NCBI RefSeq assembly: GCF_008365375.1
Contig: NZ_QOKW01000013.1
Span: forward strand, 1 to 64,000
Length of the DNA: 64,000 nucleotides
Direction: 5' to 3'
DNA from: Roseomonas genomospecies 6
GTDB taxonomy: Bacteria; Pseudomonadota; Alphaproteobacteria; Azospirillales; Azospirillaceae
Position numbers and translations under genes: made by a program. The notes under the pieces are model-generated. The model was given only the letters and a program-made list of their open reading frames with translations, searched no databases and was not told where the DNA came from. This document shows positions 7,329-15,925 of the stretch, in pieces. Position 1 is the first letter of the stretch, and each line of letters opens with the position of its first letter.

Positions 7329-8906
7329 TCAGCGCCGTGGGTGCGCGTTCAGGTGCAGGTGCGAGAGATCCAGGCCCGGATCGAAGCCGTTCACGATGTT
7401 CTTGAGCCGGAGCAGTTCCTCGCCCCCGTAGTAGTGGGCGAGGGTCATCGAATGAAGAAGTTCCTTCTGTTCAACGCGGCTGGTGCTGTCGTGCCCGATG
7501 AGTTCGTCCACGTCGATGATGCGGTTGCCGTTGCGGATCAACAGCGTTGCGAAGGTCTTCCGCAGGGAATGCAGATCCATAAGGTATTCGTACAGACCTA
7601 CCGCCTTCCGGTAGTCGGTGAAGAAGTGGCCCACCTCGTGGGAGAGCTTGCTGTCCACGCCACCCGGCTTGAGTTCGGGGAACAACTGGTCGGCACGGCG
7701 GCGGACCATCTCCTGGGCATGCTCGGTCAAGCCGCATCGGATCAAGGTGTCATGAACGGGGACACGGCGCACAGCGCCGTCGTTCTTCAGACGGCTGTGC
7801 CCCTCGGTGGTGATGTCGATCACCCACGTGCCGTCCACCTCCTTCACGTCCTCGGGCCGCAGGCGTGACGCCTCCTCGGCCCGCATGCCGGAGTAGAGGC
7901 AAAGCAGCGGGACCCAGAAGAACGCGTCGCGGATGATCGTGTCCCCGGCACGCCAACGCTGGGAACGGTCCGCTCCTGCGCACCCGGCGTAGAGCGGGGA
8001 CGCAAACAGCTTCTTGAGGGTGTCCGTCGTCCAGGGCTTGCGGTGCTGCGACTTGCGGACGTCGGTGCTCCACTTGTGCTTTTTCAGAATGTCGGGGTCC
8101 AACTTGGCGTCCTTGGTGGAATGGACGGATGCCCATTCCAGGAAAGCCTTCGCCGCGGTCCAGTGGCGTTTCAACGTCTTGAGGGCAAGGCGGGGTTGCT
8201 CGTCGTCGGCATCCTCAATGACATCGAGGATGGGCCGCTCTCCCTTGACCGCACCGCCGTGCTTGCCGTGGTTCGTCGGGATCAGTTCGAGCGTCGAGCG
8301 GAATCGCGTGATGTCGTCGCGGCTGTAGTCGCTCGGCACCTTGTCGCCCGCGATCTCAAGGAAAAGCTCGATGGAACGGGTGTCCTGCCGCTTGGTCTGC
8401 TCCGTCCAGCCGCCCCGCGTCTTCTCGGTGATGTAGCGGTCCCGGAACGCGGAGGCGACATCGTGCTTGGCTTTGGGCGTCGGCGCAGGAGCGCGGCGGC
8501 TGCGCGGAGCCTCGGTCACCAGCGCCGCGTTGACCGCCGCCAAGTCGGCAATGGTGCGCCGGTCACGGATGCTTTCGAGGTCGGCCTTCTCCTGCGTCAG
8601 CCGAGCGACGCGGGTTTGGGTCCCGGCCAGTTCCACGGCAACATCGGCCTTGCGGTACAGGAGCTCATGGACCCGCTGGCGGGCCTTCTCTTCATCACTC
8701 TCGGACAACGCTCGTATCTCCCTGAACTCGGCAAACAGGATCGAGGACGCCGCTCCGGCGGCGGCCCTCGCCGCGTCGGGGCTGCTGGTTCCCAGCGAGC
8801 GGCGAAGCTCGACCCTACCGAACAAGGGAACGAGGTCAACAGGGACGCGGACGCGCACAAGGTAGCGTCCGCTGGGTTTCCGGGTGGTGTGTGAAACGAG
8901 TGGCAA
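7329..8906 (-). CDS. tyrosine recombinase/integrase of the mobile element
   Basis: A 525-residue site-specific recombinase that would insert and excise the element. The N-terminal arm is phage-like (GRYLVRVRVPVDLVPLFGRV), with a SAM-like core-binding domain in the middle. The catalytic part shows GMRAEEASRL (first Arg), a basic residue in the KNDGAVRRVPV stretch, HSLRKTFAT (His-x-x-Arg), GHDS (second His) and AHYYGG (Tyr nucleophile). The start is a TTG at 8906, with GGAGG 8 bp before it. The gene begins 77 bp from the 3' end of tRNA-Gln, the classic place for an integrase that targets a tRNA gene. Confidence 0.92.
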   Translation of the reverse strand: MPLVSHTTRKPSGRYLVRVRVPVDLVPLFGRVELRRSLGTSSPDAARAAAGAASSILFAEFREIRALSESDEEKARQRVHELLYRKADVAVELAGTQTRVARLTQEKADLESIRDRRTIADLAAVNAALVTEAPRSRRAPAPTPKAKHDVASAFRDRYITEKTRGGWTEQTKRQDTRSIELFLEIAGDKVPSDYSRDDITRFRSTLELIPTNHGKHGGAVKGERPILDVIEDADDEQPRLALKTLKRHWTAAKAFLEWASVHSTKDAKLDPDILKKHKWSTDVRKSQHRKPWTTDTLKKLFASPLYAGCAGADRSQRWRAGDTIIRDAFFWVPLLCLYSGMRAEEASRLRPEDVKEVDGTWVIDITTEGHSRLKNDGAVRRVPVHDTLIRCGLTEHAQEMVRRRADQLFPELKPGGVDSKLSHEVGHFFTDYRKAVGLYEYLMDLHSLRKTFATLLIRNGNRIIDVDELIGHDSTSRVEQKELLHSMTLAHYYGGEELLRLKNIVNGFDPGLDLSHLHLNAHPRR

Positions 8907-8982
8907 CGGAAGCCTCCGCAGGGACCACGGGAGGGGTCCACATGAGGCTCGGATGCCAACTAACCCTTTGATTTGAAAAGGG

Positions 8983-9056
8983 TGGTTGGGGGACTAGGAT
9001 TCGAACCTAGGCTGGCGGAGTCAGAGTCCGCTGTCCTACCGCTAGACGATCCCCCA
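8983..9056 (-). tRNA. tRNA-Gln(CTG)
   Basis: A cloverleaf of 74 nt with encoded CCA. The acceptor pair is TGGGGGA/TCCCCCA and the anticodon loop is CTCTGAC, giving anticodon CTG. The T arm holds GTTCGAA. Last gene of the five-tRNA cluster and the probable integration target of the adjacent integrase. Confidence 0.95.
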
Positions 9057-9057
9057 A

Positions 9058-9132
9058 TGGTGGTCCCGACTGGGATTGAACCAGTGACCCCTACGATGTC
9101 AACGTAGTGCTCTCCCGCTGAGCTACAGGACC
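9058..9132 (-). tRNA. tRNA-Val(GAC)
   Basis: 75 nt with CCA. The acceptor is GGTCCTG/CGGGACC, and the anticodon stem CTACG/CGTAG encloses TTGACAT, giving anticodon GAC. Confidence 0.95.
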
Positions 9133-9162
9133 AAACCGCGAGATACCAAACCACAAGTAAAG

Positions 9163-9239
<77 letters not shown>

Positions 9240-9339
9240 GTCGTGAGGCGACCTTCTAAAGAACAAAGACCGCCGAAGCAAGCACTAAATTCAACCTTAC
9301 CCAACTTACTCAAGTCAACCAACCAACCGCCGAAGAAGT

Positions 9340-9415
9340 TGGTGGAGCCGAGGGGGATCGAACCCCTGACCTCCTCATTGCGAACGAGGCGCTCTCCCAT
9401 CTGAGCTACGGCCCC
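9340..9415 (-). tRNA. tRNA-Ala(CGC)
   Basis: 76 nt with CCA. The acceptor is GGGGCCG/CGGCTCC, and the anticodon loop TTCGCAA gives anticodon CGC. Confidence 0.95.
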
Positions 9416-9416
9416 A

Positions 9417-9491
<75 letters not shown>

Positions 9492-9507
9492 GTCCGGCGG
9501 GAGCGGG

Positions 9508-9537
9508 TGAATAGCAATCCAGGCGGCCCCCTGTCAA
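9508..9537 (-). promoter_or_regulatory. sigma70-type promoter of the tRNA cluster
   Basis: On the minus strand a perfect -35 TTGACA (9537-9532) is followed after 18 bp by TATTCA (9513-9508). The predicted start lies a few bases before the mature 5' end of tRNA-Thr at 9491. Confidence 0.65.
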
Positions 9538-9680
9538 AGGGAAAAATATCGAAGGGGGCATTTCTTTCTTTTCACCCCCGGACGGGCCGCAGGCGGCGCT
9601 TGCATCCCGCCGCGTCCGCGGGGCATCTGTCCGCCATCGCGACCATGCCCGACTGTTAGGGCCGACCGACAGGTTTTCCC

Positions 9681-11009
9681 GTGGATGAGGTTCTGACCGA
9701 GGCGCGCCGCCTGATCGAGGCGCGGCATTACCGGCAGGCGATTCGCCTGCTGCGGGACACGGCGTCCGGCTCCGCCGTGTCCGGCGGGTCCGTGGAGCGC
9801 GACCGGCTGACCGGCATGGCCGCTCTGGGTCGGCGCGACGCCGCAGCGGCCACCGCCGCCCTGCGCCGCGCCCTGGCGCGCGAGCCGGGGCATCCAGAGA
9901 CTCTTCATCACCTGGCCCAGGCCGTGCTGGCCGGTGGGGACCGTTTGCAGGCGGTGCGCTGGCTGGAGCGGGTCGCCGTGGCGGACCCCGTCTTCCCCGG
10001 CCTCCGCGAGGCGCTGGCCGGCGCCTACCGCCGCGACGCTCTCTATCAGGAGGCGTTGGCGGTGACGGGGGAGGCGCTGGCCGCCGGGAACCGCTCGGCG
10101 GACATCCTCTATGAGCGGGCGGTCAGCCTCGCCCATCTCGGCGACGCCGCGGGCGCGCTGGCCGTCTTCGACGAGCGGCTGGCCGACGATCCGGAACACG
10201 CCGCCGCGTGGTTCGGCAGCCACGCCGCCGCGTTGGGCCTGAACGGGGTCGAGGACGCGCTGCGCCGCCTGCGCCGTGCCGCGGACTGTCCGGGGGCGGC
10301 GGGCAAATACTGGGGCTTCCTGTGCGCCTATCTGCTTCTGCTGGGCCGCGACGCGGAAGCGGAAGCGTTGCACCGCGAAAAGCTGGCCGGGCAGCCGAAG
10401 CGCCTGGCCCTGGTGGAGGCGGTGACGGCGATCCGTCCGCACCTCGCCCCGGATGTGCGGCTGTTCGGCGTCGGGGCGGAACTTCTGCGATTCGCGCTGG
10501 AGAGGGCGGGGGTGCCCGGTCTGGTGCTGGAGTTCGGGGTGCGGCGCGGCACCTCGCTGAACCAGATCGCCGAGGCGGCGGGGCAGACGGTCCACGGCTT
10601 CGATTCGTTCGAGGGGTTGCCGGAGGGCTGGGTGAACGCGCCGCGCGGCGTGCTGAGCACGGGCAAGCGCCTGCCGCCGGTGAGGGACAACGCGGTGCTG
10701 CACGCGGGCTGGTTCGAGGACACGCTGCCGCCCTTCCTGGCGGCTCACGGCGGCGCGGTGCGCTTCGTCAATGTAGACAGCGACATCTACTCGTCGGCGC
10801 GGACGGTGCTTACCGCTCTGGCGCCCCGCTTCCGTCCGGGGACGGTTCTGGTCTTCGACGAGTTCATCGGCAACCGGACGTGGCGCGAGGACGAGTACCG
10901 GGCCTTCATGGAATACGCGGAGGAGTCCGGCGCGGCCTGGGAGATCATCGCCGTCAGCCCGCACACCAAGCAGGTGGCGATCCGCCTGACCGCCATTCCC
11001 AGGCCGTAA
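9681..11009 (+). CDS. TPR protein fused to a TylF/MycF-like SAM methyltransferase
   Basis: A 442-residue protein starting at GTG. The first 240 residues are TPR-like helical repeats (for example ALAREPGHPETLHHLAQAVL). The C-terminal 200 residues look like a class I methyltransferase of the TylF/MycF/macrocin type: LVLEFGVRRGTSLNQIAEA (glycine loop), GFDSFEGLPEGW, VRFVNVDSDIYSSA and GTVLVFDEFIGN. The substrate is unknown. In this neighbourhood of TPR-glycosyltransferases, a sugar or lipid methylation role on surface glycans is a reasonable inference. It is transcribed away from the tRNA cluster and ends before a strong terminator. Confidence 0.78.
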   Translation: MDEVLTEARRLIEARHYRQAIRLLRDTASGSAVSGGSVERDRLTGMAALGRRDAAAATAALRRALAREPGHPETLHHLAQAVLAGGDRLQAVRWLERVAVADPVFPGLREALAGAYRRDALYQEALAVTGEALAAGNRSADILYERAVSLAHLGDAAGALAVFDERLADDPEHAAAWFGSHAAALGLNGVEDALRRLRRAADCPGAAGKYWGFLCAYLLLLGRDAEAEALHREKLAGQPKRLALVEAVTAIRPHLAPDVRLFGVGAELLRFALERAGVPGLVLEFGVRRGTSLNQIAEAAGQTVHGFDSFEGLPEGWVNAPRGVLSTGKRLPPVRDNAVLHAGWFEDTLPPFLAAHGGAVRFVNVDSDIYSSARTVLTALAPRFRPGTVLVFDEFIGNRTWREDEYRAFMEYAEESGAAWEIIAVSPHTKQVAIRLTAIPRP

Positions 11010-11013
11010 CAGG

Positions 11014-11071
11014 GCTTCCGCCCCGGCCGTCGTTCCCGCTTGTGCGCGGGAAGGATGGCCGGGGCGGAAGC
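11014..11071. terminator. bidirectional terminator
   Basis: A perfect 15-bp stem (11014-11028 with 11057-11071, beginning GCTTCCGCCCC) with a second small hairpin in its loop. It lies between the convergent methyltransferase and lipoprotein genes. Confidence 0.7.
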
Positions 11072-11080
11072 GCTCCCAAA

Positions 11081-11554
11081 TCAGGAGACGATGCGCCAGG
11101 TGCCGTCCGGCTGCTGGCAGGCGGTGCCGTTGGCCCGCTCGGCCTTGCCGCCGACATAGACGGTCTGCTGGTACTCGCGGCAGTAGTTGCCGGTGTTGTC
11201 GCGCCCGTCGCGGACCGGGGTGATGGTGCCGCGGTTGCCCGATTCCGGGTTGTTCCACTGGATGGTCGAACCGATCGGCGCCGCGTAGGCCTGGGTGGCG
11301 GCGCGCTGGGCGTAGCCCTCGTCCGCGCGGTCGAGCGACTGGCCAAGCTCGCTGCCGAGATAGGCGCCGAGCAGCGTGCCCACACCGGTGGTGATGAGCT
11401 TGCCGGTGCCGCCGCCGAACTGCGAACCGATCACACCGCCGGCCGCGGCGCCGCCGAGCGCGCCGACCGTCTGCTTGGTCCCCAGGCCGCTGCCGCCGCT
11501 CTGGCAGGCGGCGAGCGACAGGGCGACAAAGGCGGTTACAGCGATCTTCTTCAT
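11081..11554 (-). CDS. 17-kDa-antigen-like glycine-zipper lipoprotein (copy 1)
   Basis: 157 residues. A lipoprotein signal peptide with lipobox LAAC puts the mature Cys at residue 17. A glycine zipper (GALGGAAAGGVIGSQFGGG, GVGTLLGAYLG) follows and may insert into the membrane. The C-terminal globular part holds YCREYQQTV and ends ACQQPDGTWRIVS, as in the Rickettsia 17-kDa surface antigen / RT0821 family. I chose the ATG at 11554 because only this start gives the signal peptide. A clear paralog lies at 20182-20730. The likely place is the inner face of the outer membrane. The molecular job is not established. Confidence 0.85.
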   Translation of the reverse strand: MKKIAVTAFVALSLAACQSGGSGLGTKQTVGALGGAAAGGVIGSQFGGGTGKLITTGVGTLLGAYLGSELGQSLDRADEGYAQRAATQAYAAPIGSTIQWNNPESGNRGTITPVRDGRDNTGNYCREYQQTVYVGGKAERANGTACQQPDGTWRIVS

Positions 11555-11790
11555 GGGGTCTCTGCCTCTTGGTTCCGTATAAGCCATCAACACGTAAGGC
11601 TTCGCATTAATCCGGGGGAGCCTGCGCTTTCGTGCGTACCACTCCCGTCGAGCCGCCTCTCCCGATATAGGCGGTGGCGGATAGAAGCACGGACCCGGGG
11701 GCCATCGCCTGTTATCAAAATGGCGCACAAATGTCCGGCCGGCCTCGCCATGCTCGCGGCTGTTGAGCATAAGAGCGAGGGAACCATCCA

Positions 11791-14577
11791 ATGGCATCGA
11801 CCACCACGGGCAAGACCGACGCCAAGATTGTCGTGAACGCCTATGGGCAGTCCGCCGGAGGCATCTGGCCGCATTTCCGCCTGTTGATCGACGGCGTCGA
11901 GGTGGGCCAGGCAACCGTGAACGCCACCAACCCGACCGCCTACAGCTTCACGGTGCCGGTCACCGCGGCGCAAGCGCACAAGGTGCAGATCCAGTACGAC
12001 AATGACGGGGTGGTGAACGGCCAGGACCGCTCGCTGATCGTCAGCGGGGTCTCCATCAACGGCAAGACCCACAAGCCGACCGACGCCAACGTCACCTACG
12101 ACAAGGGCGCGCTCGACGGGAAGGACGTGGTCAAGGGCCAACCCGGCCTGTGGTGGAACGGCACGCTGGTGGTCGATGCCCCGGCCGCCGATTTCCCCGC
12201 CGCCCCGGCGGTACCGGTTGCCGGAACGTCGACGTTCGTCGTGAACGCACAGGGCATCGCGGCGGGCGGCACCAACGCGCACTTCACGCTGATGGTGGAC
12301 GGCAAGAAGGTCGGCGAGGACACGGTCGGCACCTCGGCCAAGGATTATGCTTTCACCGCCAACGTCGCGCCGGACCAGGCCCACAAGGTGCAGGTCCAGT
12401 ACGACAACGACGCCGTGGTGAACGGCCAGGACCGTTCGCTGATCGTCAACAAGGTCACCATCAACGGCAAGGCGGTGTCCGCGACGGACGGCATCGTCAC
12501 CTACGACAAGGGCGCCCTCGACGGAAAGGACGTGGTGAAGGGCCAGTCCGGCCTGTGGTGGAACGGCACGCTGGTGGTGGACGCCGACAAGAGCTTCTTC
12601 CCGACGGGCACGCCGACCCCGGCCCCGAATCCGACCCCCACACCGTCTCCCGCACCGACCGGGCCGGCGATCTTCGTGGCGACCAACGGCAAGGACAGTT
12701 GGTCCGGCAAGCTGGCCGCGCCGAACGCGAACGGGACCGACGGGCCGAAGGCCACGCTGACCGGCGCCCGCGACGCCATGCGCGCCAACCCGGACATCGA
12801 CGTGACCTATGTCCGGGGCGGCGACTATTACATGAAGGACATGCTCTGGCTGGACGGCCAGGACAGCGGGGTCCGCTTCGCCGCCTACGGCAGCGAGAAG
12901 CCGGTCTTCCACGGCGGCTCGCTGGTCGAAAACTGGGTGTCGCGCGGCAACGGGCTCTACAGCGCGCAGCTTCCCGCCGGTTCGAAGGCGGTGCTGGACC
13001 TGTCGATGGACGGCGACCGGCAGACCGTCGCCCGCACCCCCAACGCCGACCCCGGCCACCCCATCGACGGCGGCTGGCTGATCGCCACCAAGGCCGGGGC
13101 CAACGCCTACACCCAGTTCGGCTTCAAGGCGGGGGCGATCCCGACCTATTCGAACACCGACGGGCTGATGGTCAGCGTCTTCAGCCAGCACGGCTACGAC
13201 AACATGACCGTGCCGGTGAAGAGCATCGACTACGCCAGCAACACCATCACGCTGGCCCAGGGCACCTACGACGCGCTCGGCGCCGGCAGCTGCTTCTACC
13301 TGTTCAACGGCAAGGACCAGCTCGACGCCCCGCAGGAATGGTTCTTCGACAAGGCGTCCAATCAGGTGCTGTTCAAGCCGGAGGGCGGAGCGGTCGCCGG
13401 GCACAAGGTCGTCGCGGCGCAGCTTCCCGTGCTGATCGGGCTGGGCGGCGCCAAGAACGTGACGATTGAGGGACTGACCCTGACCGACGGCACGCCGGAC
13501 GGGCACGCGGTCTACGCCAACAACGCCGCCGGGCTGACCTTCAAGAACAACACCGTCACCAACACCGGCTACGGCGTCACGGTGGAGGGCAGCGCGAACA
13601 GCAGCGTGACCGGCAACCATTTCGCCGAGACCGGGCGCGAGGCCGTCTACGTCAAGGCCGGGTCGCACTTCACCAAGGTCTCCGACAACCTGATCCAGCA
13701 CGCCAGCGCCATCGACCATGGCGGCGACGCGCTGTGGGTGAACGGCAGCAACGACGTCGCCATCACCCACAACCGGATCGAGGACACGCCGGGCAAGGCC
13801 ATCGCGGTCGGCTCCGTCCAGTCGTCGGGCGACGCCACCTACCGGGCGACGATCACCCACAACGAGATCGTCGGTGCCAACCAGGAGACCAGCGACGGCG
13901 GCGGCATCTACCTGATCAACCGCCAGCAGGATCTGGCCGGGCATACGGTTGCGTACAACGAAGTGTCGGGCACCACGGCCTTCGGCAACGTGACCTGGGA
14001 CGGCAAGGTCTCCTCCACCTTCCTCGACCCGACGAAGCTGGTGAGCTGGGGCATCTATCTGGACGACTGGACCAGCGGCACCACGGTGAAGGGCAACGTC
14101 GTCCACGACAACGTCGGCGGCATCTTCCTGCACGGCGGCTGGAACAACACGGTCACCGACAACATCCTGGCCGACAATCTGGGCACCCAGATCGGCCTGC
14201 AGCAGAGCGTCGGCTGGGGCGGCTGGAAGGGGACGCCGATGGCGAACAATCTCATCACCCAGAACATCGTGGACGCCGGGGACGGGCGCGCCGTCGCCAT
14301 CGACGGGCCGCGGACGGCGGGGACCTTCACCGGCAACTTCTACGCCGACCTCGACCCCAACGAGGCGCTGTTCCAGGCCTGGCCGCAGGTGATGGCGAAC
14401 GGCGCCACGGGCACGCTGGCGCAATGGCAGGCCGCCGGCTACGACAAGGGGTCCTTCACCGTCAACCCGCAGTTCACCGACGCCGCGCACGACAACTTCG
14501 CGCCGGTGGCAGGCTCCGCGGTGTACCAGCACGGGTTCGACCATCTGCCCTTCGACCAGATCGGTCTGCTCGGCTGA
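11791..14577 (+). CDS. CBM60-like x2 plus right-handed beta-helix protein
   Basis: A 928-residue protein. Two carbohydrate-binding repeats (about residues 5-125 and 140-270) share QYDND.VVNGQDRSLIV and GLWWNGTLVVDA, the pattern of CBM60/CBM36-type xylan-binding modules. A Pro-Thr linker (about 271-290) leads to a long parallel beta-helix with many Asn-Asn-Thr-Val turns (NVTIEGLTLTDG, LTFKNNTVTNTG), like pectate-lyase-fold or surface polysaccharide-modifying enzymes. No signal peptide and no RTX calcium repeats are visible, although the composition is extracellular. A plant or bacterial polysaccharide is a likely ligand. Catalytic residues cannot be named from the sequence alone. Confidence 0.75.
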   Translation: MASTTTGKTDAKIVVNAYGQSAGGIWPHFRLLIDGVEVGQATVNATNPTAYSFTVPVTAAQAHKVQIQYDNDGVVNGQDRSLIVSGVSINGKTHKPTDANVTYDKGALDGKDVVKGQPGLWWNGTLVVDAPAADFPAAPAVPVAGTSTFVVNAQGIAAGGTNAHFTLMVDGKKVGEDTVGTSAKDYAFTANVAPDQAHKVQVQYDNDAVVNGQDRSLIVNKVTINGKAVSATDGIVTYDKGALDGKDVVKGQSGLWWNGTLVVDADKSFFPTGTPTPAPNPTPTPSPAPTGPAIFVATNGKDSWSGKLAAPNANGTDGPKATLTGARDAMRANPDIDVTYVRGGDYYMKDMLWLDGQDSGVRFAAYGSEKPVFHGGSLVENWVSRGNGLYSAQLPAGSKAVLDLSMDGDRQTVARTPNADPGHPIDGGWLIATKAGANAYTQFGFKAGAIPTYSNTDGLMVSVFSQHGYDNMTVPVKSIDYASNTITLAQGTYDALGAGSCFYLFNGKDQLDAPQEWFFDKASNQVLFKPEGGAVAGHKVVAAQLPVLIGLGGAKNVTIEGLTLTDGTPDGHAVYANNAAGLTFKNNTVTNTGYGVTVEGSANSSVTGNHFAETGREAVYVKAGSHFTKVSDNLIQHASAIDHGGDALWVNGSNDVAITHNRIEDTPGKAIAVGSVQSSGDATYRATITHNEIVGANQETSDGGGIYLINRQQDLAGHTVAYNEVSGTTAFGNVTWDGKVSSTFLDPTKLVSWGIYLDDWTSGTTVKGNVVHDNVGGIFLHGGWNNTVTDNILADNLGTQIGLQQSVGWGGWKGTPMANNLITQNIVDAGDGRAVAIDGPRTAGTFTGNFYADLDPNEALFQAWPQVMANGATGTLAQWQAAGYDKGSFTVNPQFTDAAHDNFAPVAGSAVYQHGFDHLPFDQIGLLG

Positions 14578-14634
14578 CCGGCAACCATAACAACCGTGAG
14601 ACCGGCGGCAGGGCTATCGCATTTGGTGTTGAAT

Positions 14635-14774
14635 CCCTCTCCCGCCCCGGGAGAGGGGGGCCGCGCAGCGGCCGGGTGAGGGTACCGGCAAGGATCAGCG
14701 ACGGATTCTCGAACGACCCTCACCCTTCCCACGCTGGCGCGTGGGTCCCTTCCCTCTCCCGGGGCGGGAGAGGG
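14635..14774. repeat. GC-rich palindromic intergenic repeat, family A (copy 1)
   Basis: Both ends carry CTCTCCCGCCCCGGGAGAG or its near complement. An inner pair, GGGTGAGGG and CCCTCACCC, faces inward. The outer palindrome reaches TATCGCATTT on both sides, and a 17-bp direct repeat, AACCGTGAGACCGGCGG, flanks the whole at 14592-14608 and 14789-14805. A second copy lies at 22507-22645. It can act as a terminator for the beta-helix gene. The 14578-15077 interval otherwise holds only the doubtful frame at 14851. Confidence 0.8.
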
Positions 14775-14850
14775 AAATCAAATGCGATAACCGTGAGACC
14801 GGCGGGGCGACGCCTTGCCGGTGGAGCGGCTTTTGCGGTAGATATCCGGC

Positions 14851-15087
14851 ATGGTTGAAACGCGACGCACCGGTGACCGCTCCAACGAACCGATCCGCTC
14901 CGACGCCGGGGGCGGGCGCGTCGCGTCGCCGGGCGCGGCGGCCGGCATCCGCAGCCGGGCGGAGCAGGTCGGCGGCGGGCGCCAGCGCATCCCCACCGTC
15001 CGCGAACTGGCCAGCCTCGTCGTGAACGGCATCCTGACGCTGCCGCGCAACTACCGCCGCGGCATGTATCTCGACGTTCAGGTCTGA
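14851..15087 (+). CDS. hypothetical small protein, doubtful
   Basis: A 78-residue frame whose second half (RELASLVVNGILTLPRNYRR) looks protein-like, while the first half is Gly/Arg-rich low complexity. There is no good ribosome site before the ATG. It overlaps the end of the convergent glycosyltransferase by 10 bp. No family recognised. Confidence 0.35.
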   Translation: MVETRRTGDRSNEPIRSDAGGGRVASPGAAAGIRSRAEQVGGGRQRIPTVRELASLVVNGILTLPRNYRRGMYLDVQV

Positions 15088-15842
15088 CTGACTCCACCCC
15101 CCGTGTAGGGCGCGATTTCCGGTCCGAACAGGCGCTCCAGCAGAAGGGGCGGCAATTCGTATTGCGGCAGGCACAGGCTGGTGCTGCGGGCGTGCAGGGT
15201 GTGCAGGCACAGCCCCTCCGCGTCGGGAAAGGCGGCGAAGCGGAAACGCTCGCGCGCGGCCTTCATGAAGGGGGCGTCCTCGCAGGCGTTGACGGGCGGG
15301 AAGCGCACCGCCTCCCACACCGAGCGGCGGTAGGCGTAGGAAAAGCCGTAGCCCAGCAGATTGTCGTCGGACGGCGGCGCGTCCGGGGCCTCCACATAGG
15401 CGCGGGCCGTCCGCCCCCAGCGGTGGTGGGAGCCGCCGCGCGCCGTGTCCCAATAGCCGAAGGTCCCGTGCACCGCGCTGTGCAGGAACCAGCCGGACAG
15501 CGTCACCGCGTCGCAGCCCCCCTCCAGCCAGCCGAGCAGCCGTTCCACATAGTTGGGCGCGTAGAAATCGTCGTCGTCGAAATGGACGATGAACTCGCCG
15601 CGCGCGTGCTCCGCCAGGATGTTGCGCTTCTCCCCGATGGTGTAGCGGCGGGGGGCGTAGAAATACTTCAGCCGCGGCCCGGCCAGCGGCTGGAGATGGG
15701 CCGACGGGCGCGGGCTGTCGTCGAACACCAGCCATTCGATGTCGGGAACGGTCTGGGACAGGACGCGGGCGTGGCACAGCGGCAGGAAGTCCTCCCGTCC
15801 CCAGCTTGGCGTGATGACGCTGACGAGCGGCCGGTCAGCCAT
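15078..15842 (-). CDS. GT2 family glycosyltransferase
   Basis: 254 residues in a GT-A fold. The N-terminus is PLVSVITPSWGREDFLPLC, with EFIVHFDDDDFYAPNYVERL supplying the DxD-type metal site (DDDD) and CEDAPFMKAARERF near the acceptor side. The ATG at 15842 follows AAGGAGA and removes an arginine-rich extension. It lies head-to-head with the TPR-glycosyltransferase at 15926 (83 bp), so both may be expressed together. Probably adds a sugar to a surface glycan or flagellin; donor and acceptor are unknown. Confidence 0.85.
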   Translation of the reverse strand: MADRPLVSVITPSWGREDFLPLCHARVLSQTVPDIEWLVFDDSPRPSAHLQPLAGPRLKYFYAPRRYTIGEKRNILAEHARGEFIVHFDDDDFYAPNYVERLLGWLEGGCDAVTLSGWFLHSAVHGTFGYWDTARGGSHHRWGRTARAYVEAPDAPPSDDNLLGYGFSYAYRRSVWEAVRFPPVNACEDAPFMKAARERFRFAAFPDAEGLCLHTLHARSTSLCLPQYELPPLLLERLFGPEIAPYTGGGVSQT

Positions 15843-15925
15843 GGTCTCTCCTTCGCAACGGGCGGCGCCACCGCGTCCGCCGCGCCGCATGGACTTTCGC
15901 CCCGCGGCGCGTGTAGACAGGCGGG

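Noticed and set aside
8963..8983. Inverted repeat ACCCTTT / AAAGGGT at the 3' end of tRNA-Gln as an attachment-site core
   Set aside because: It fits a tRNA terminator as well. No second copy of the tRNA end was found in the window, so an att site could not be supported.
11587..14544. A 985-residue open frame on the minus strand opposite the beta-helix gene
   Set aside because: Its translation is Val/Gly/Arg/His-rich without domain sense. The plus frame has repeated CBM motifs and beta-helix turns, so the minus frame is a GC-bias shadow.
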